A stretch of DNA of 5,531 bases from Fimbriimonadales bacterium. Lineage in GTDB: Bacteria > Armatimonadota > Fimbriimonadia > Fimbriimonadales > GBS-DC. Of the stretch, positions 1-5,495 are shown piece by piece. Under the pieces are notes generated by a model. The model saw only the letters and a list, made by a program, of their open reading frames with translations. It was not told the DNA's origin and made no database searches. How positions within the stretch are numbered: the first letter of the stretch is position 1; each line of letters begins with the position of its first letter. Position numbers and translations under genes: made by a program. Location of the stretch: contig JAOAFW010000009.1 of NCBI GenBank assembly GCA_026416065.1, positions 1-5,531 of the forward strand. The letters are read 5' to 3'.

Positions 1-7
1 TTGCAGG

Positions 8-44
8 AAAAATGAACCCCCTCTCCCAAAGAGTGGGAGAGGGG
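8..44 (-). terminator. Intrinsic terminator-like hairpin after the pseudopilin gene
   Basis: A perfect 10-bp GC-rich inverted repeat (arms 35-44 and 18-27, 7-nt loop 28-34) starts 16 nt after the stop codon of the minus-strand pseudopilin gene. Read on the minus strand, the stem is followed by GTTCATTTTT, so a T-rich tract begins almost at once, although it is interrupted by a C and an A. Position, stem strength and T-tract together support a Rho-independent terminator. The same palindrome with its flanking GACAAGGGTGAAAG resembles a widespread class of short intergenic palindromic repeats, so it could be a repeat element that also serves as a terminator. Confidence 0.7.
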
Positions 45-60
45 ACAAGGGTGAAAGTGC

Positions 61-951
61 TTAGCGCGGCTTGTCGTCGTCCACGGTGAAGCGGTTCATC
101 ACGCAGGTCTGACCGCACACCTGCGGGTTGGTCGCCGCGAGGTAGTCCAGCGGGACGGCTTTCGCGTGCCCGTCGACCCACACGACATTCGCGAGCTTCA
201 TGTGGCGTCCCAGAATCGCGCCGTTGTTGCGGCGGTTCAGCAGCGCGGGGAACGGGAAGGTCTCGTTCGCGCGGGTGGGCTGGGGGTCGTTCAGGTCAGC
301 GCGATAGAAGTCCGCGCTCTGCCCCATGTTCTGCACCTCGGCGATGAGTACCGTGTCAGCAGGCTCCGCCACGATGGCGAGCGGCTTGTTATTCGGCGGA
401 GTACAAGTGGAGATGCTGTTAGCAACGCCGCAGCCGTTGTAGTACATATTGTTGATGGCGTAGCTCCCGAAGCGCCGCCCCACGTTGGTCTGCCCATTCG
501 GGTCGCCGCAATCGGCTTCGCGACGCACCTGGTTCGGATCCTGGGTGTAGGGCTGGAACACATAGCGCTTGTTCTCCGCCAGCGTATGCTGCTGCCCTGT
601 GACCAGCGTGCCGCGAATCGGCGCGAACGGGTCGCTCGGACAGTTGTGGACGTCCACGTTCTTGATGTAGGGCTGCATCACATCCATCCAGCGGGGCGAG
701 GAGCAGTTGGTAAAGTGGTTGCCTTCGGGCACGCGGGGCGGATCCGCGAAAGCGTTGCGTGGTACATACTCATCATAGTCCTGAGCGTACATCTGCACGC
801 CCAAGCCAATCTGCTTCACATTTGACAGACATCCAGTCTGGCGGGCTTTCTCCCGCGCCTGCGCAAACACAGGGAACAGGATCGCCGCCAGAATCGCGAT
901 AATCGCGATAACCACCAGCAGCTCAATCAGCGTAAAACCTCTTCTTTGCAT
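61..951 (-). CDS. Type IV pilin-like / type II secretion pseudopilin with H-x9-DG C-terminal motif (DUF1559-like)
   Basis: This 296-residue protein looks like a prepilin-type secreted or surface protein. Its N-terminus MQRRGFTLIELLVV is a class III signal: prepilin peptidase would cut after Gly5 and methylate the new N-terminal Phe, with Glu at mature position 5, followed by a hydrophobic helix to about residue 30. FPVFAQAREKARQ and the Cys-Leu-Ser-Asn segment then match the large pseudopilin families of Armatimonadota and Planctomycetota. A CPSD motif lies near residues 104-107. His250, nine residues, then Asp-Gly at 260-261 forms the H-x9-DG signature that accompanies prepilin-type processing. 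Eight cysteines follow the signal region, so disulfides are possible. The reading frame is open 10 codons further to a TTG at 981, but the ATG at 951 has a GGAGGT site 6 nt upstream and places the processing site correctly. No other pilus gene is adjacent, so its machinery and role (minor pilin, secretion pseudopilin or surface protein) cannot be told. The family assignment is firm; the function is inferred. Confidence 0.9.
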   Translation of the reverse strand: MQRRGFTLIELLVVIAIIAILAAILFPVFAQAREKARQTGCLSNVKQIGLGVQMYAQDYDEYVPRNAFADPPRVPEGNHFTNCSSPRWMDVMQPYIKNVDVHNCPSDPFAPIRGTLVTGQQHTLAENKRYVFQPYTQDPNQVRREADCGDPNGQTNVGRRFGSYAINNMYYNGCGVANSISTCTPPNNKPLAIVAEPADTVLIAEVQNMGQSADFYRADLNDPQPTRANETFPFPALLNRRNNGAILGRHMKLANVVWVDGHAKAVPLDYLAATNPQVCGQTCVMNRFTVDDDKPR

Positions 952-957
952 AGCGTT

Positions 958-963
958 ACCTCC
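958..963 (-). promoter_or_regulatory. Shine-Dalgarno site of the pseudopilin gene
   Basis: The minus strand reads GGAGGT, then 6 nt (AACGCT), then the ATG at 951. This near-perfect site decides the start: the upstream in-frame TTG at 981 lies within 3 nt of the putative -10 box and would leave no room for a leader. Confidence 0.85.
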
Positions 964-972
964 ACGCACGGA

Positions 973-978
973 ATTATA
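973..978 (-). promoter_or_regulatory. Putative -10 box for the pseudopilin gene
   Basis: A perfect TATAAT on the minus strand lies in the 61-bp gap after rsmE and is followed by another T (TATAATT), as at the other two putative promoters in this window. A start point about 7 nt downstream would give a leader of roughly 15 nt containing the Shine-Dalgarno site. The only -35-like hexamer, TTAACA at 1000-1005, is 21 bp away, which is too far for a standard sigma-70 promoter. Unlike the other two promoters it lacks a correctly placed TGn, so it is weaker evidence. The gene may also be read through from prmA-rsmE, since no terminator separates them. Confidence 0.45.
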
Positions 979-1012
979 CAAAGGTGGATGTTAGAGAAAT
1001 GTTAAGAGACCG

Positions 1013-1765
1013 CTATTCCCAAAGTGTCGCAATCTGTGCGAGCGCGTAGAATGCAGCGGTCTCCGTACGCAGCACGCGCGCGCCCAGCGAAACGGCATAG
1101 ACTTCGGGCTGCGCCTGCATCCATGCGCGTTCGGCAGGGCTGAAACCGCCCTCAGGTCCAACCACAAGGCTGAGCGCGTCCGGCATCGGCATGCGGCGGC
1201 ATCGCTGCTTGAGCGGCAGCGCGCCTCCCCACTCGTCCAGCACGAACACGGGACGCGGCAGGCTTTCTAACGCCGCGTGCCACTCGTCTAACAGGCGCAC
1301 TTCGGGCAGGCGCAGGCGGCAGGCAAGCTCCGCCTCCTCTTGCGCGATTTTCTGCCAGCGCGCCGCGTACTTCCCCTGCTTGGCGGAGTCCCACTTCACG
1401 AGGGAACGTTCACTGGGGGCAAAGCAGATTGCTGCTGCGCCGCCCTGCACGCAGAGCCGTATCGCTGTCTCCGCTTTCTCAGGACGCACCAGCGACTGCA
1501 ATACGGTAATCGCAAGGGGCAGTTCCGTCTCCAGTTCAACAGGCCGCAGGCTGGCAATCAGGGCGTTCTCCCCCAGTTGCGCGAGGTAGACGCCCCCCGC
1601 GCCGTCTAACAGGCAAATCCAGTCGCCCGTTTGCAGGCGCAGCACATGCCGAACCTGATGTGCAACTGGTTCGGGCAGGACACGTGCCGCGATTGCGGTG
1701 GACGCTACGAAAAAGCGCGGTAGTGCGCGCGGACTCAGGGCTTGCGAAATGCGGCGGCGACCCAT
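1013..1765 (-). CDS. rsmE: 16S rRNA (uracil(1498)-N3)-methyltransferase RsmE
   Basis: RsmE uses S-adenosylmethionine to methylate N3 of U1498 (E. coli numbering) of 16S rRNA in the assembled 30S subunit, near the decoding region. The 250-residue length is usual for the family. The N-terminal PUA-like domain (about 15-80) opens with LPRFFV and carries His40-Val-Leu-Arg-Leu followed by Gly-Asp. The C-terminal SPOUT domain shows SERSLVKW (118-125), the EEAELACR segment (143-150, usually EAAEQSGR), the knot loop VVGPEGGFSPAE (201-212) and SLGARVLRTETAA (226-238), which together line the cofactor pocket. The ATG at 1765 overlaps the end of prmA by 31 bp and adds about 14 residues before the usual N-terminus. 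No other ATG, GTG or TTG lies near the conserved start, so I keep it. Co-transcription and probable translational coupling with prmA are inferred from the overlap; prmA-rsmE adjacency is known in other bacteria. Confidence 0.95.
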   Translation of the reverse strand: MGRRRISQALSPRALPRFFVASTAIAARVLPEPVAHQVRHVLRLQTGDWICLLDGAGGVYLAQLGENALIASLRPVELETELPLAITVLQSLVRPEKAETAIRLCVQGGAAAICFAPSERSLVKWDSAKQGKYAARWQKIAQEEAELACRLRLPEVRLLDEWHAALESLPRPVFVLDEWGGALPLKQRCRRMPMPDALSLVVGPEGGFSPAERAWMQAQPEVYAVSLGARVLRTETAAFYALAQIATLWE

Positions 1766-2598
1766 GTGCGGCGTTTGCGCACCTCCTCCAGTTGTAAGCC
1801 CGCAGATTCAATCGCGCGACGCACGCCTCCACGCCAGTTGCGCCCACTGGTTCCTGACACGATGTAGACGCCCTCCGCGTTGAGCATGGGTGGCACTTGG
1901 GGCGCGCTCTGAATCAGGAATCCACTGATGATGTTGCACACAATAAGGTCAAAGGTTCCGCTGAGGGCATGGAAACCGTCGCCCACCTGCGCCCGTACGC
2001 GGTCGGCGACGCCGTTGCGTTCGATGTTCCCTTGCGCGATTTTGACAGCGAGCTCGTCGTCGTCGACAGCGATGACTTCGCGTGCACCCAGTTTTGCTGC
2101 AGCAATTGCCAGAATACCCGTACCTGTACCCATATCGGCGACGCGCATCCCCGGCTGTAGATACCGCTCCAACAGCTCCAGACAGAGCGCGGTGGTGGCA
2201 TGCCCACCCGTGCCGAACGCCAGCCCGGGATCTAATCGAATCACCACCTCGTCGGGTGCAGGTCGATAGCCACTCCAGCTGGGCTGGACGCGAATACGCT
2301 CGCCAAAACGCCGGCTCCGAAAGTAGCGACGCCACGCCGTGTGCCAGTTCTGTTCGCTAACCGACTGTACCTCGAACCTCTGGACAGCGGGCAGGTCGTA
2401 TTCAGGAAGTCGGTGGAGCTGTGCCTCAATCTCATCGAGCCGTTCCTTTTCGGTAGAAGGCAAATAAGCGACGATACTGTAGGGCTGTTCGCGCAACTCT
2501 ACCCCAGCGCACCCCGAATCGATCAGGACAGTAGCGACGGCGTCCCAGGCGGGTGGGGGTGCGACGACGCGAATACTGAGCCACTCGGACGGCTTCAT
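1735..2598 (-). CDS. prmA: Ribosomal protein L11 methyltransferase PrmA
   Basis: PrmA trimethylates amino groups of ribosomal protein L11 with S-adenosylmethionine in the cytoplasm; in E. coli the enzyme is not essential. The 287-residue length matches the family. An N-terminal substrate-recognition domain (about 1-75, beginning WLSIRVVAPP) is followed by a linker containing SEQNWHTAWRRYF (81-93). The Rossmann-fold catalytic domain then shows the diagnostic LDPGLAFGTGGH (122-133), cofactor-binding motif I VADMGTGTGIL (153-163), an acidic end of strand 2 at VDDDE (178-182), and DLIVCNII (217-224) at the place of the usual DLVxANIL motif. The cysteine before Asn222 is a conservative variant. 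The ATG at 2598 is the only plausible start: no later Met precedes the conserved domain, and the residues after it fit the family N-terminus. It has no Shine-Dalgarno site but a TATAAT only 7 nt upstream, suggesting a leaderless transcript. It is the first gene of a prmA-rsmE operon. Confidence 0.96.
   Translation of the reverse strand: MKPSEWLSIRVVAPPPAWDAVATVLIDSGCAGVELREQPYSIVAYLPSTEKERLDEIEAQLHRLPEYDLPAVQRFEVQSVSEQNWHTAWRRYFRSRRFGERIRVQPSWSGYRPAPDEVVIRLDPGLAFGTGGHATTALCLELLERYLQPGMRVADMGTGTGILAIAAAKLGAREVIAVDDDELAVKIAQGNIERNGVADRVRAQVGDGFHALSGTFDLIVCNIISGFLIQSAPQVPPMLNAEGVYIVSGTSGRNWRGGVRRAIESAGLQLEEVRKRRTWVAAAFRKP
1781..1789 (-). promoter_or_regulatory. Shine-Dalgarno-like site upstream of rsmE, inside prmA
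   Basis: The minus strand reads GGAGGAGGT within the last codons of prmA. Its end is 15 nt from the rsmE ATG at 1765, longer than the usual 5-9 nt, and no better start codon in the rsmE frame lies closer. It could recruit or hold ribosomes finishing prmA for re-initiation on rsmE. It may also simply reflect the Glu-Glu-Val codons of PrmA (GAG GAG GTG). Confidence 0.4.
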
Positions 2599-2605
2599 CG
2601 CGGCA

Positions 2606-2614
2606 ATTATACCA
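2606..2614 (-). promoter_or_regulatory. Extended -10 promoter of prmA, implying a leaderless mRNA
   Basis: The minus strand reads TGGTATAAT, a perfect TGn extended -10, followed by 7 nt (TGCCGCG) and the prmA ATG. The usual distance from -10 to start point places +1 at the base before the ATG or at its A. No -35 hexamer is visible at 16-18 bp; that space is occupied by the T-tract and stem of the terminator at 2614-2654. The extended -10 probably compensates. Confidence 0.7.
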
Positions 2615-2654
2615 AAAAAATCCTCCCGAGGCGGAGGTCAGACGCCTCGAGAGG
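2614..2654 (-). terminator. Strong intrinsic terminator directly upstream of the prmA promoter
   Basis: On the minus strand a 12-bp stem (5' arm 2654-2643, 3' arm 2633-2622; one G-U pair, all others Watson-Crick) encloses a 9-nt loop (2642-2634). It is followed by A and then seven T residues (2620-2614). This is a textbook Rho-independent terminator. It would stop transcripts arriving from the STAND gene side, and so insulate prmA. The last T of its tract is also the T of the TGn element of the prmA promoter, so the two signals abut with no spacer. Confidence 0.85.
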
Positions 2655-2810
2655 CAACTTAGGCAGGCAGATAAAGTCGTTTTCGTCTCCCGTATCCCAA
2701 TGCCTCAAGTGAGTTACCTTACCCATCATGGGGCGATTTTCCTGAGATAAACTTTGAAGATTCTTACAATCACCCACTGCGCCCTACTTCTACTTTATTT
2801 TAACGCGCCA
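2655..2810. other. Intergenic stretch with no confident gene
   Basis: These 156 bp lie between the two hairpins that separate the STAND gene from prmA. No tRNA, known riboswitch core or conserved small-RNA motif is recognisable. On the minus strand a 40-codon open frame (2729-2607, starting ATG ATG) runs through here and through the terminator, ending inside the prmA -10 box. It has only a weak AGGA about 11 nt upstream of its first ATG and I do not call it a gene. A GAGGCA on the minus strand near 2707-2702 could pair with TGCCTC just before the terminator loop arm, a 6-bp alternative pairing of doubtful meaning. Confidence 0.5.
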
Positions 2811-2842
2811 GAAGCCCCTATTTCCACTAAAATAGGGGCTTC
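2811..2842 (-). terminator. Perfect hairpin downstream of the STAND/TPR gene, probable terminator
   Basis: A perfect 13-bp inverted repeat (arms 2811-2823 and 2830-2842, 6-nt loop 2824-2829) starts 36 nt after the stop codon of the STAND gene. The position fits transcription termination or protection of the mRNA 3' end. On the minus strand the stem is followed by TGGCGCGTTA rather than a T-tract, so it is not a classical intrinsic terminator; on the plus strand the next bases are ATTATTGCAG. The stronger terminator at 2614-2654 may serve as the real stop. Confidence 0.55.
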
Positions 2843-2878
2843 ATTATTGCAGTAAAACGGGGATTTTGAACATTCCAC

Positions 2879-5389
2879 TCAACGCGGGTGCATCCTTCGC
2901 AGGATGGAAAGGTTGGCGTGCTTGAGTTGGGGGTAGGGCTTGGCTTCCAGATCTTGCCGGATGGTGGAAGCTTGCTGGAGTAGTTGTCTTGCATCGTTAT
3001 AGCGATGTTGGGAGAATCGCACGCGCGCGAGGATTTCGAGGGTACGGGCAATCCCATATTCGTGCCCCCATCGTTGACGGATTTTCATGGCGCGAGCCAG
3101 GTAATTCTCAGCTTCACCGAGGTGTTGTTCGTGCCAGGCTAACCAGCCCAGATTATGGAGGGTGCGCGCCTTATGAGGCAGGTTCATATAGGTAGGCTGA
3201 ATAACCCTCCATGCCTGTTGTAGCAGCGCGTGGGGGTCGAAGCGGCAACTGTCCCAGAGTCGCCACGGATGGCGTGCATCGCGGGCAAGCAACTCAATCT
3301 CCACCAGTCGGTTGAGTGTCCAGCATATCCAGCGGGGCTGTCCCAACTCCTGCCAGTATTCTAAAGAGGGCAGGTGATAGTCCAGCGCGTCATCATAGTC
3401 GCCCTTGACCGCACACACATCGCCGAGGCAGCCTTCCAAAGCGTAGATAGACGGGTTATGGGGATCTGCGAGGTCTTCCAGCAGCTGTGCTAACGCCTCG
3501 CTGGCGAGGGCGTAAGCGACATCATATTCGCCCATCTCTAACTCGACGCGGCTGAGTTCGCGTAATACATCGGGACAGCCTTCGCTATGGGTGAGCGCAA
3601 CACGATAGAGTTCACGGCTCCGACGGAAATAGCCGCGTTGATAGTGGATATACCCTGCGACATAGTAGAACCAGCGACGGTTTTCACGGTGCATTCGTGA
3701 AACGGGATATCGCGCCTCGATCTCTTGTATCTGCCGTTCTGCCTCGTCCAGGTTGCCGAGTACGGCTTCACTCTCAGCGAGACACGCCCGGGCGAGCAGC
3801 GCACGGGAACGATCGCGTCGGTGCTCTGCCTGCATCACCGCGACGATGTAGCGTTCTCGGGCACGGTCACCGCGCGCTATGTTATGCCAGAACCGTCCCA
3901 CCTCGAGGGCACAGTCAGGACTGTATTGTTGAATTGCCGCGATGGGATGGGCACGCTCGTTCAGTCCCGCGCCAATCAGTCCCAGCAGCAGCGGGCGAGC
4001 CATCAGTGCACGCTCGTCGGGCGTTAGCCATGCAGAATTCGAGACGCAAGCCACACCCCAGTCCAGCACACTTGCAGGGGGACGAATGTTGCAGGCTTCG
4101 ACCAGTATATCCAAGAATTGCGCGATGCCCTTTGCGTCCCGTCGCCGGTCGAGCGATTCCAGCAACTGAACCAGCATATCACGCTCGATATAACACCAAT
4201 AACGTGTTTCCTCAACAGGGTCTTCATTTTGCAGTACGGCTTGCAAGCGATTGAGATAGTGGGCATACAGCCGCTGGAGAACAACATCGCGTTGCTCCTC
4301 CGGGAGTGGTGGGATAATCTCGCGTATGCGAGTCAGCTGGTAGCGGATACTACTACCCTCCATCCGGAGCTGGATGAAGCCGCGTTCTTCCAGCAGCAGT
4401 AGGAACTGAAGCGCCTGCTCAGGCGATTTTTGCATCGCGGCTGCGGCACCGCCTAAATCGAAGGTCTCTCGAAAAACACTGAGGCAGCGCACCGCCCGCT
4501 GCTCCTCAATCCGCAGGGCGTGGAATAGTCGATGGCGTTGCGCTTCGGGCGCAAGCGATTGCATCGCGCCAGTTTGCAAGCCAAACCATGCACGATATTG
4601 ACGATAGAACTCGAACCACGAGTAGGCACGCAGGTAGAGTCCTGCGTCAACAAGCCAACCTGGGCGCCCCTGTAGATCTCGGCAGAGGCGTGCCACTTCA
4701 GTAGGGGAGACGTCAGCCAACACGCCTGACGAGCCAACCTGCTCCAGCAGCACCGCCGCACTGGGATAGGCACGGAGTTCGTCTAACGAGCGCACCTTCG
4801 GATTAGGCGGCGGCGTCGGCAGAGGCGAGAGCATTAAAACTTGCTCGCCAGCAAGCCCTAACTTCTTTTGGGAAGTCGCCAGAATCTTGAGCGTAGGCGC
4901 AGCTTCCAAAATATCTTGAACCCAAAGTGCGCCCCCGGGCAACAACCGATCGAAGTCATCCAGCACCAGGAGCGTATCCTCCCGAAAAATGCGGTTCAGC
5001 AATCGTTGCCACAGCGTCATCTCAGAGAAGGGGACGTTGAGCGTGTGAAAAATCGCCCCCAGAATCTGATCGGGTCGCTTAATCAGCGTGAGGTTCACAT
5101 AAACGCAGGGCCTCCCTCTCGCACGGAAGTTTCGGACGATCTCGCACGCTAAATGGGTTTTGCCGATTCCCGAGGGACCCGTCAGTGTTGCTAAGGGAAA
5201 GCGCGAATTCAGGAACCATTGTTCCAACCATTGGAGCTCCTCTTCACGTCCCCAGCACTTACCCAAATACGAAGGTGTGTGCGGCTCATTTCGTAGCAAA
5301 TTTTCTCGGGCGCGTCGAATCATGCCGTTATAACGCCGTGCATCGCCCTCTTGCCCACCGCCACCCTTGTCGCTTCGCCCACTACGCAT
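2879..5389 (-). CDS. STAND-family NTPase: NB-ARC-like domain, winged helix and C-terminal TPR-like repeats
   Basis: This 836-residue, probably cytoplasmic protein has the core of the AfsR/LuxR-type STAND signal-transduction NTPases. Residues 1-40 are Gly/Arg-rich, and a GREEEL motif (47-52) marks the entry to the NTPase. Walker A is GPSGIGKT (71-78) and Walker B is LLVLDDFD (140-147). The sensor segment ATSQKKLGLAGE (171-182) has Gln where Arg is common. A GRP at 241-243 stands at the GxP (often GLP) position. A winged-helix-like segment spans about 285-355 and ends RYQLTRIREI. Residues about 490-815 hold roughly seven TPR-like helical pairs, clearest at 741-774 and 780-813. There is no signal peptide or membrane segment. 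N-terminal SARP/BTAD, C-terminal LuxR-type HTH and enzymatic effector domains are all missing, so its output is unknown; ligand- or partner-controlled oligomerisation is only the family expectation. The ATG at 5389 has AGGAGG 9 nt upstream; the internal ATG at 5323 has none. It is transcribed alone. Confidence 0.88.
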   Translation of the reverse strand: MRSGRSDKGGGGQEGDARRYNGMIRRARENLLRNEPHTPSYLGKCWGREEELQWLEQWFLNSRFPLATLTGPSGIGKTHLACEIVRNFRARGRPCVYVNLTLIKRPDQILGAIFHTLNVPFSEMTLWQRLLNRIFREDTLLVLDDFDRLLPGGALWVQDILEAAPTLKILATSQKKLGLAGEQVLMLSPLPTPPPNPKVRSLDELRAYPSAAVLLEQVGSSGVLADVSPTEVARLCRDLQGRPGWLVDAGLYLRAYSWFEFYRQYRAWFGLQTGAMQSLAPEAQRHRLFHALRIEEQRAVRCLSVFRETFDLGGAAAAMQKSPEQALQFLLLLEERGFIQLRMEGSSIRYQLTRIREIIPPLPEEQRDVVLQRLYAHYLNRLQAVLQNEDPVEETRYWCYIERDMLVQLLESLDRRRDAKGIAQFLDILVEACNIRPPASVLDWGVACVSNSAWLTPDERALMARPLLLGLIGAGLNERAHPIAAIQQYSPDCALEVGRFWHNIARGDRARERYIVAVMQAEHRRDRSRALLARACLAESEAVLGNLDEAERQIQEIEARYPVSRMHRENRRWFYYVAGYIHYQRGYFRRSRELYRVALTHSEGCPDVLRELSRVELEMGEYDVAYALASEALAQLLEDLADPHNPSIYALEGCLGDVCAVKGDYDDALDYHLPSLEYWQELGQPRWICWTLNRLVEIELLARDARHPWRLWDSCRFDPHALLQQAWRVIQPTYMNLPHKARTLHNLGWLAWHEQHLGEAENYLARAMKIRQRWGHEYGIARTLEILARVRFSQHRYNDARQLLQQASTIRQDLEAKPYPQLKHANLSILRRMHPR

Positions 5390-5398
5390 ACCGTTGCT

Positions 5399-5404
5399 CC
5401 TCCT
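5399..5404 (-). promoter_or_regulatory. Shine-Dalgarno site of the STAND/TPR gene
   Basis: AGGAGG on the minus strand, 9 nt before the ATG at 5389, supports that start over the in-frame ATG at 5323, whose upstream bases (CGTTATAACGGC) contain no ribosome-binding signal. Confidence 0.75.
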
Positions 5405-5415
5405 GAAGACGATTA

Positions 5416-5424
5416 ATTATACCA
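5416..5424 (-). promoter_or_regulatory. Extended -10 promoter of the STAND/TPR gene
   Basis: TGGTATAAT on the minus strand is a perfect TGn extended -10. It shares the 12-base string TTTGGTATAATT with the prmA promoter. Start of transcription about 7 nt downstream gives a leader near 20 nt carrying the Shine-Dalgarno site. No convincing -35 box lies 16-18 bp upstream. An A-rich direct repeat further upstream could act as an UP element or a regulator site. Confidence 0.7.
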
Positions 5425-5449
5425 AACAGTTCCTCAACCATCACTAATT

Positions 5450-5466
5450 ATTCGTTTTCATTCGTT
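5450..5466 (-). repeat. Heptamer direct repeat upstream of the STAND promoter
   Basis: On the minus strand AACGAAT occurs twice, at 5466-5460 and 5456-5450, exactly 10 bp apart, so both copies face the same side of the helix. The nearer copy ends 28 bp before the TATAAT, around -41 to -47. That is a plausible place for an activator or for an AT-rich UP element. The repeat itself is seen; any regulatory role is inferred, and two 7-mers in AT-rich DNA can arise by chance. Confidence 0.35.
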
Positions 5467-5495
5467 CATTGGGCTGTGACCAAGCAGGGTTGTGA

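Noticed and set aside
166..825. Long open frame on the plus strand opposite the pseudopilin gene
   Set aside because: Its translation has no recognisable domain and lies wholly antisense to a clearly identified gene; it is explained by codon bias in GC-rich DNA.
952..981. Upstream TTG start for the pseudopilin giving 10 extra residues
   Set aside because: It would put non-signal residues ahead of MQRRGFTLIE, it sits within 3 nt of the TATAAT box, and the Shine-Dalgarno site lies between it and the ATG at 951.
2341..2712. Plus-strand frame crossing the start of prmA and the intergenic terminator
   Set aside because: It covers the prmA 5' end, its promoter and the terminator, has no ribosome-binding site and no recognisable product.
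2655..2810. Riboswitch, tmRNA or other known RNA in the prmA upstream region
   Set aside because: I compared it by eye with T-box, SAM, TPP, cobalamin, fluoride, tmRNA, SRP and RNase P core motifs and saw no match.
3697..4254. 185-codon plus-strand frame opposite the STAND/TPR gene
   Set aside because: The product is rich in Arg, Pro and His with no family resemblance, and it is fully antisense to the TPR-coding region.
2879..5389. Antiphage STAND (Avs-type) defence protein
   Set aside because: There is no N-terminal nuclease, protease, TIR or membrane effector, no neighbouring defence gene, and the core resembles AfsR/LuxR-type regulators more closely.
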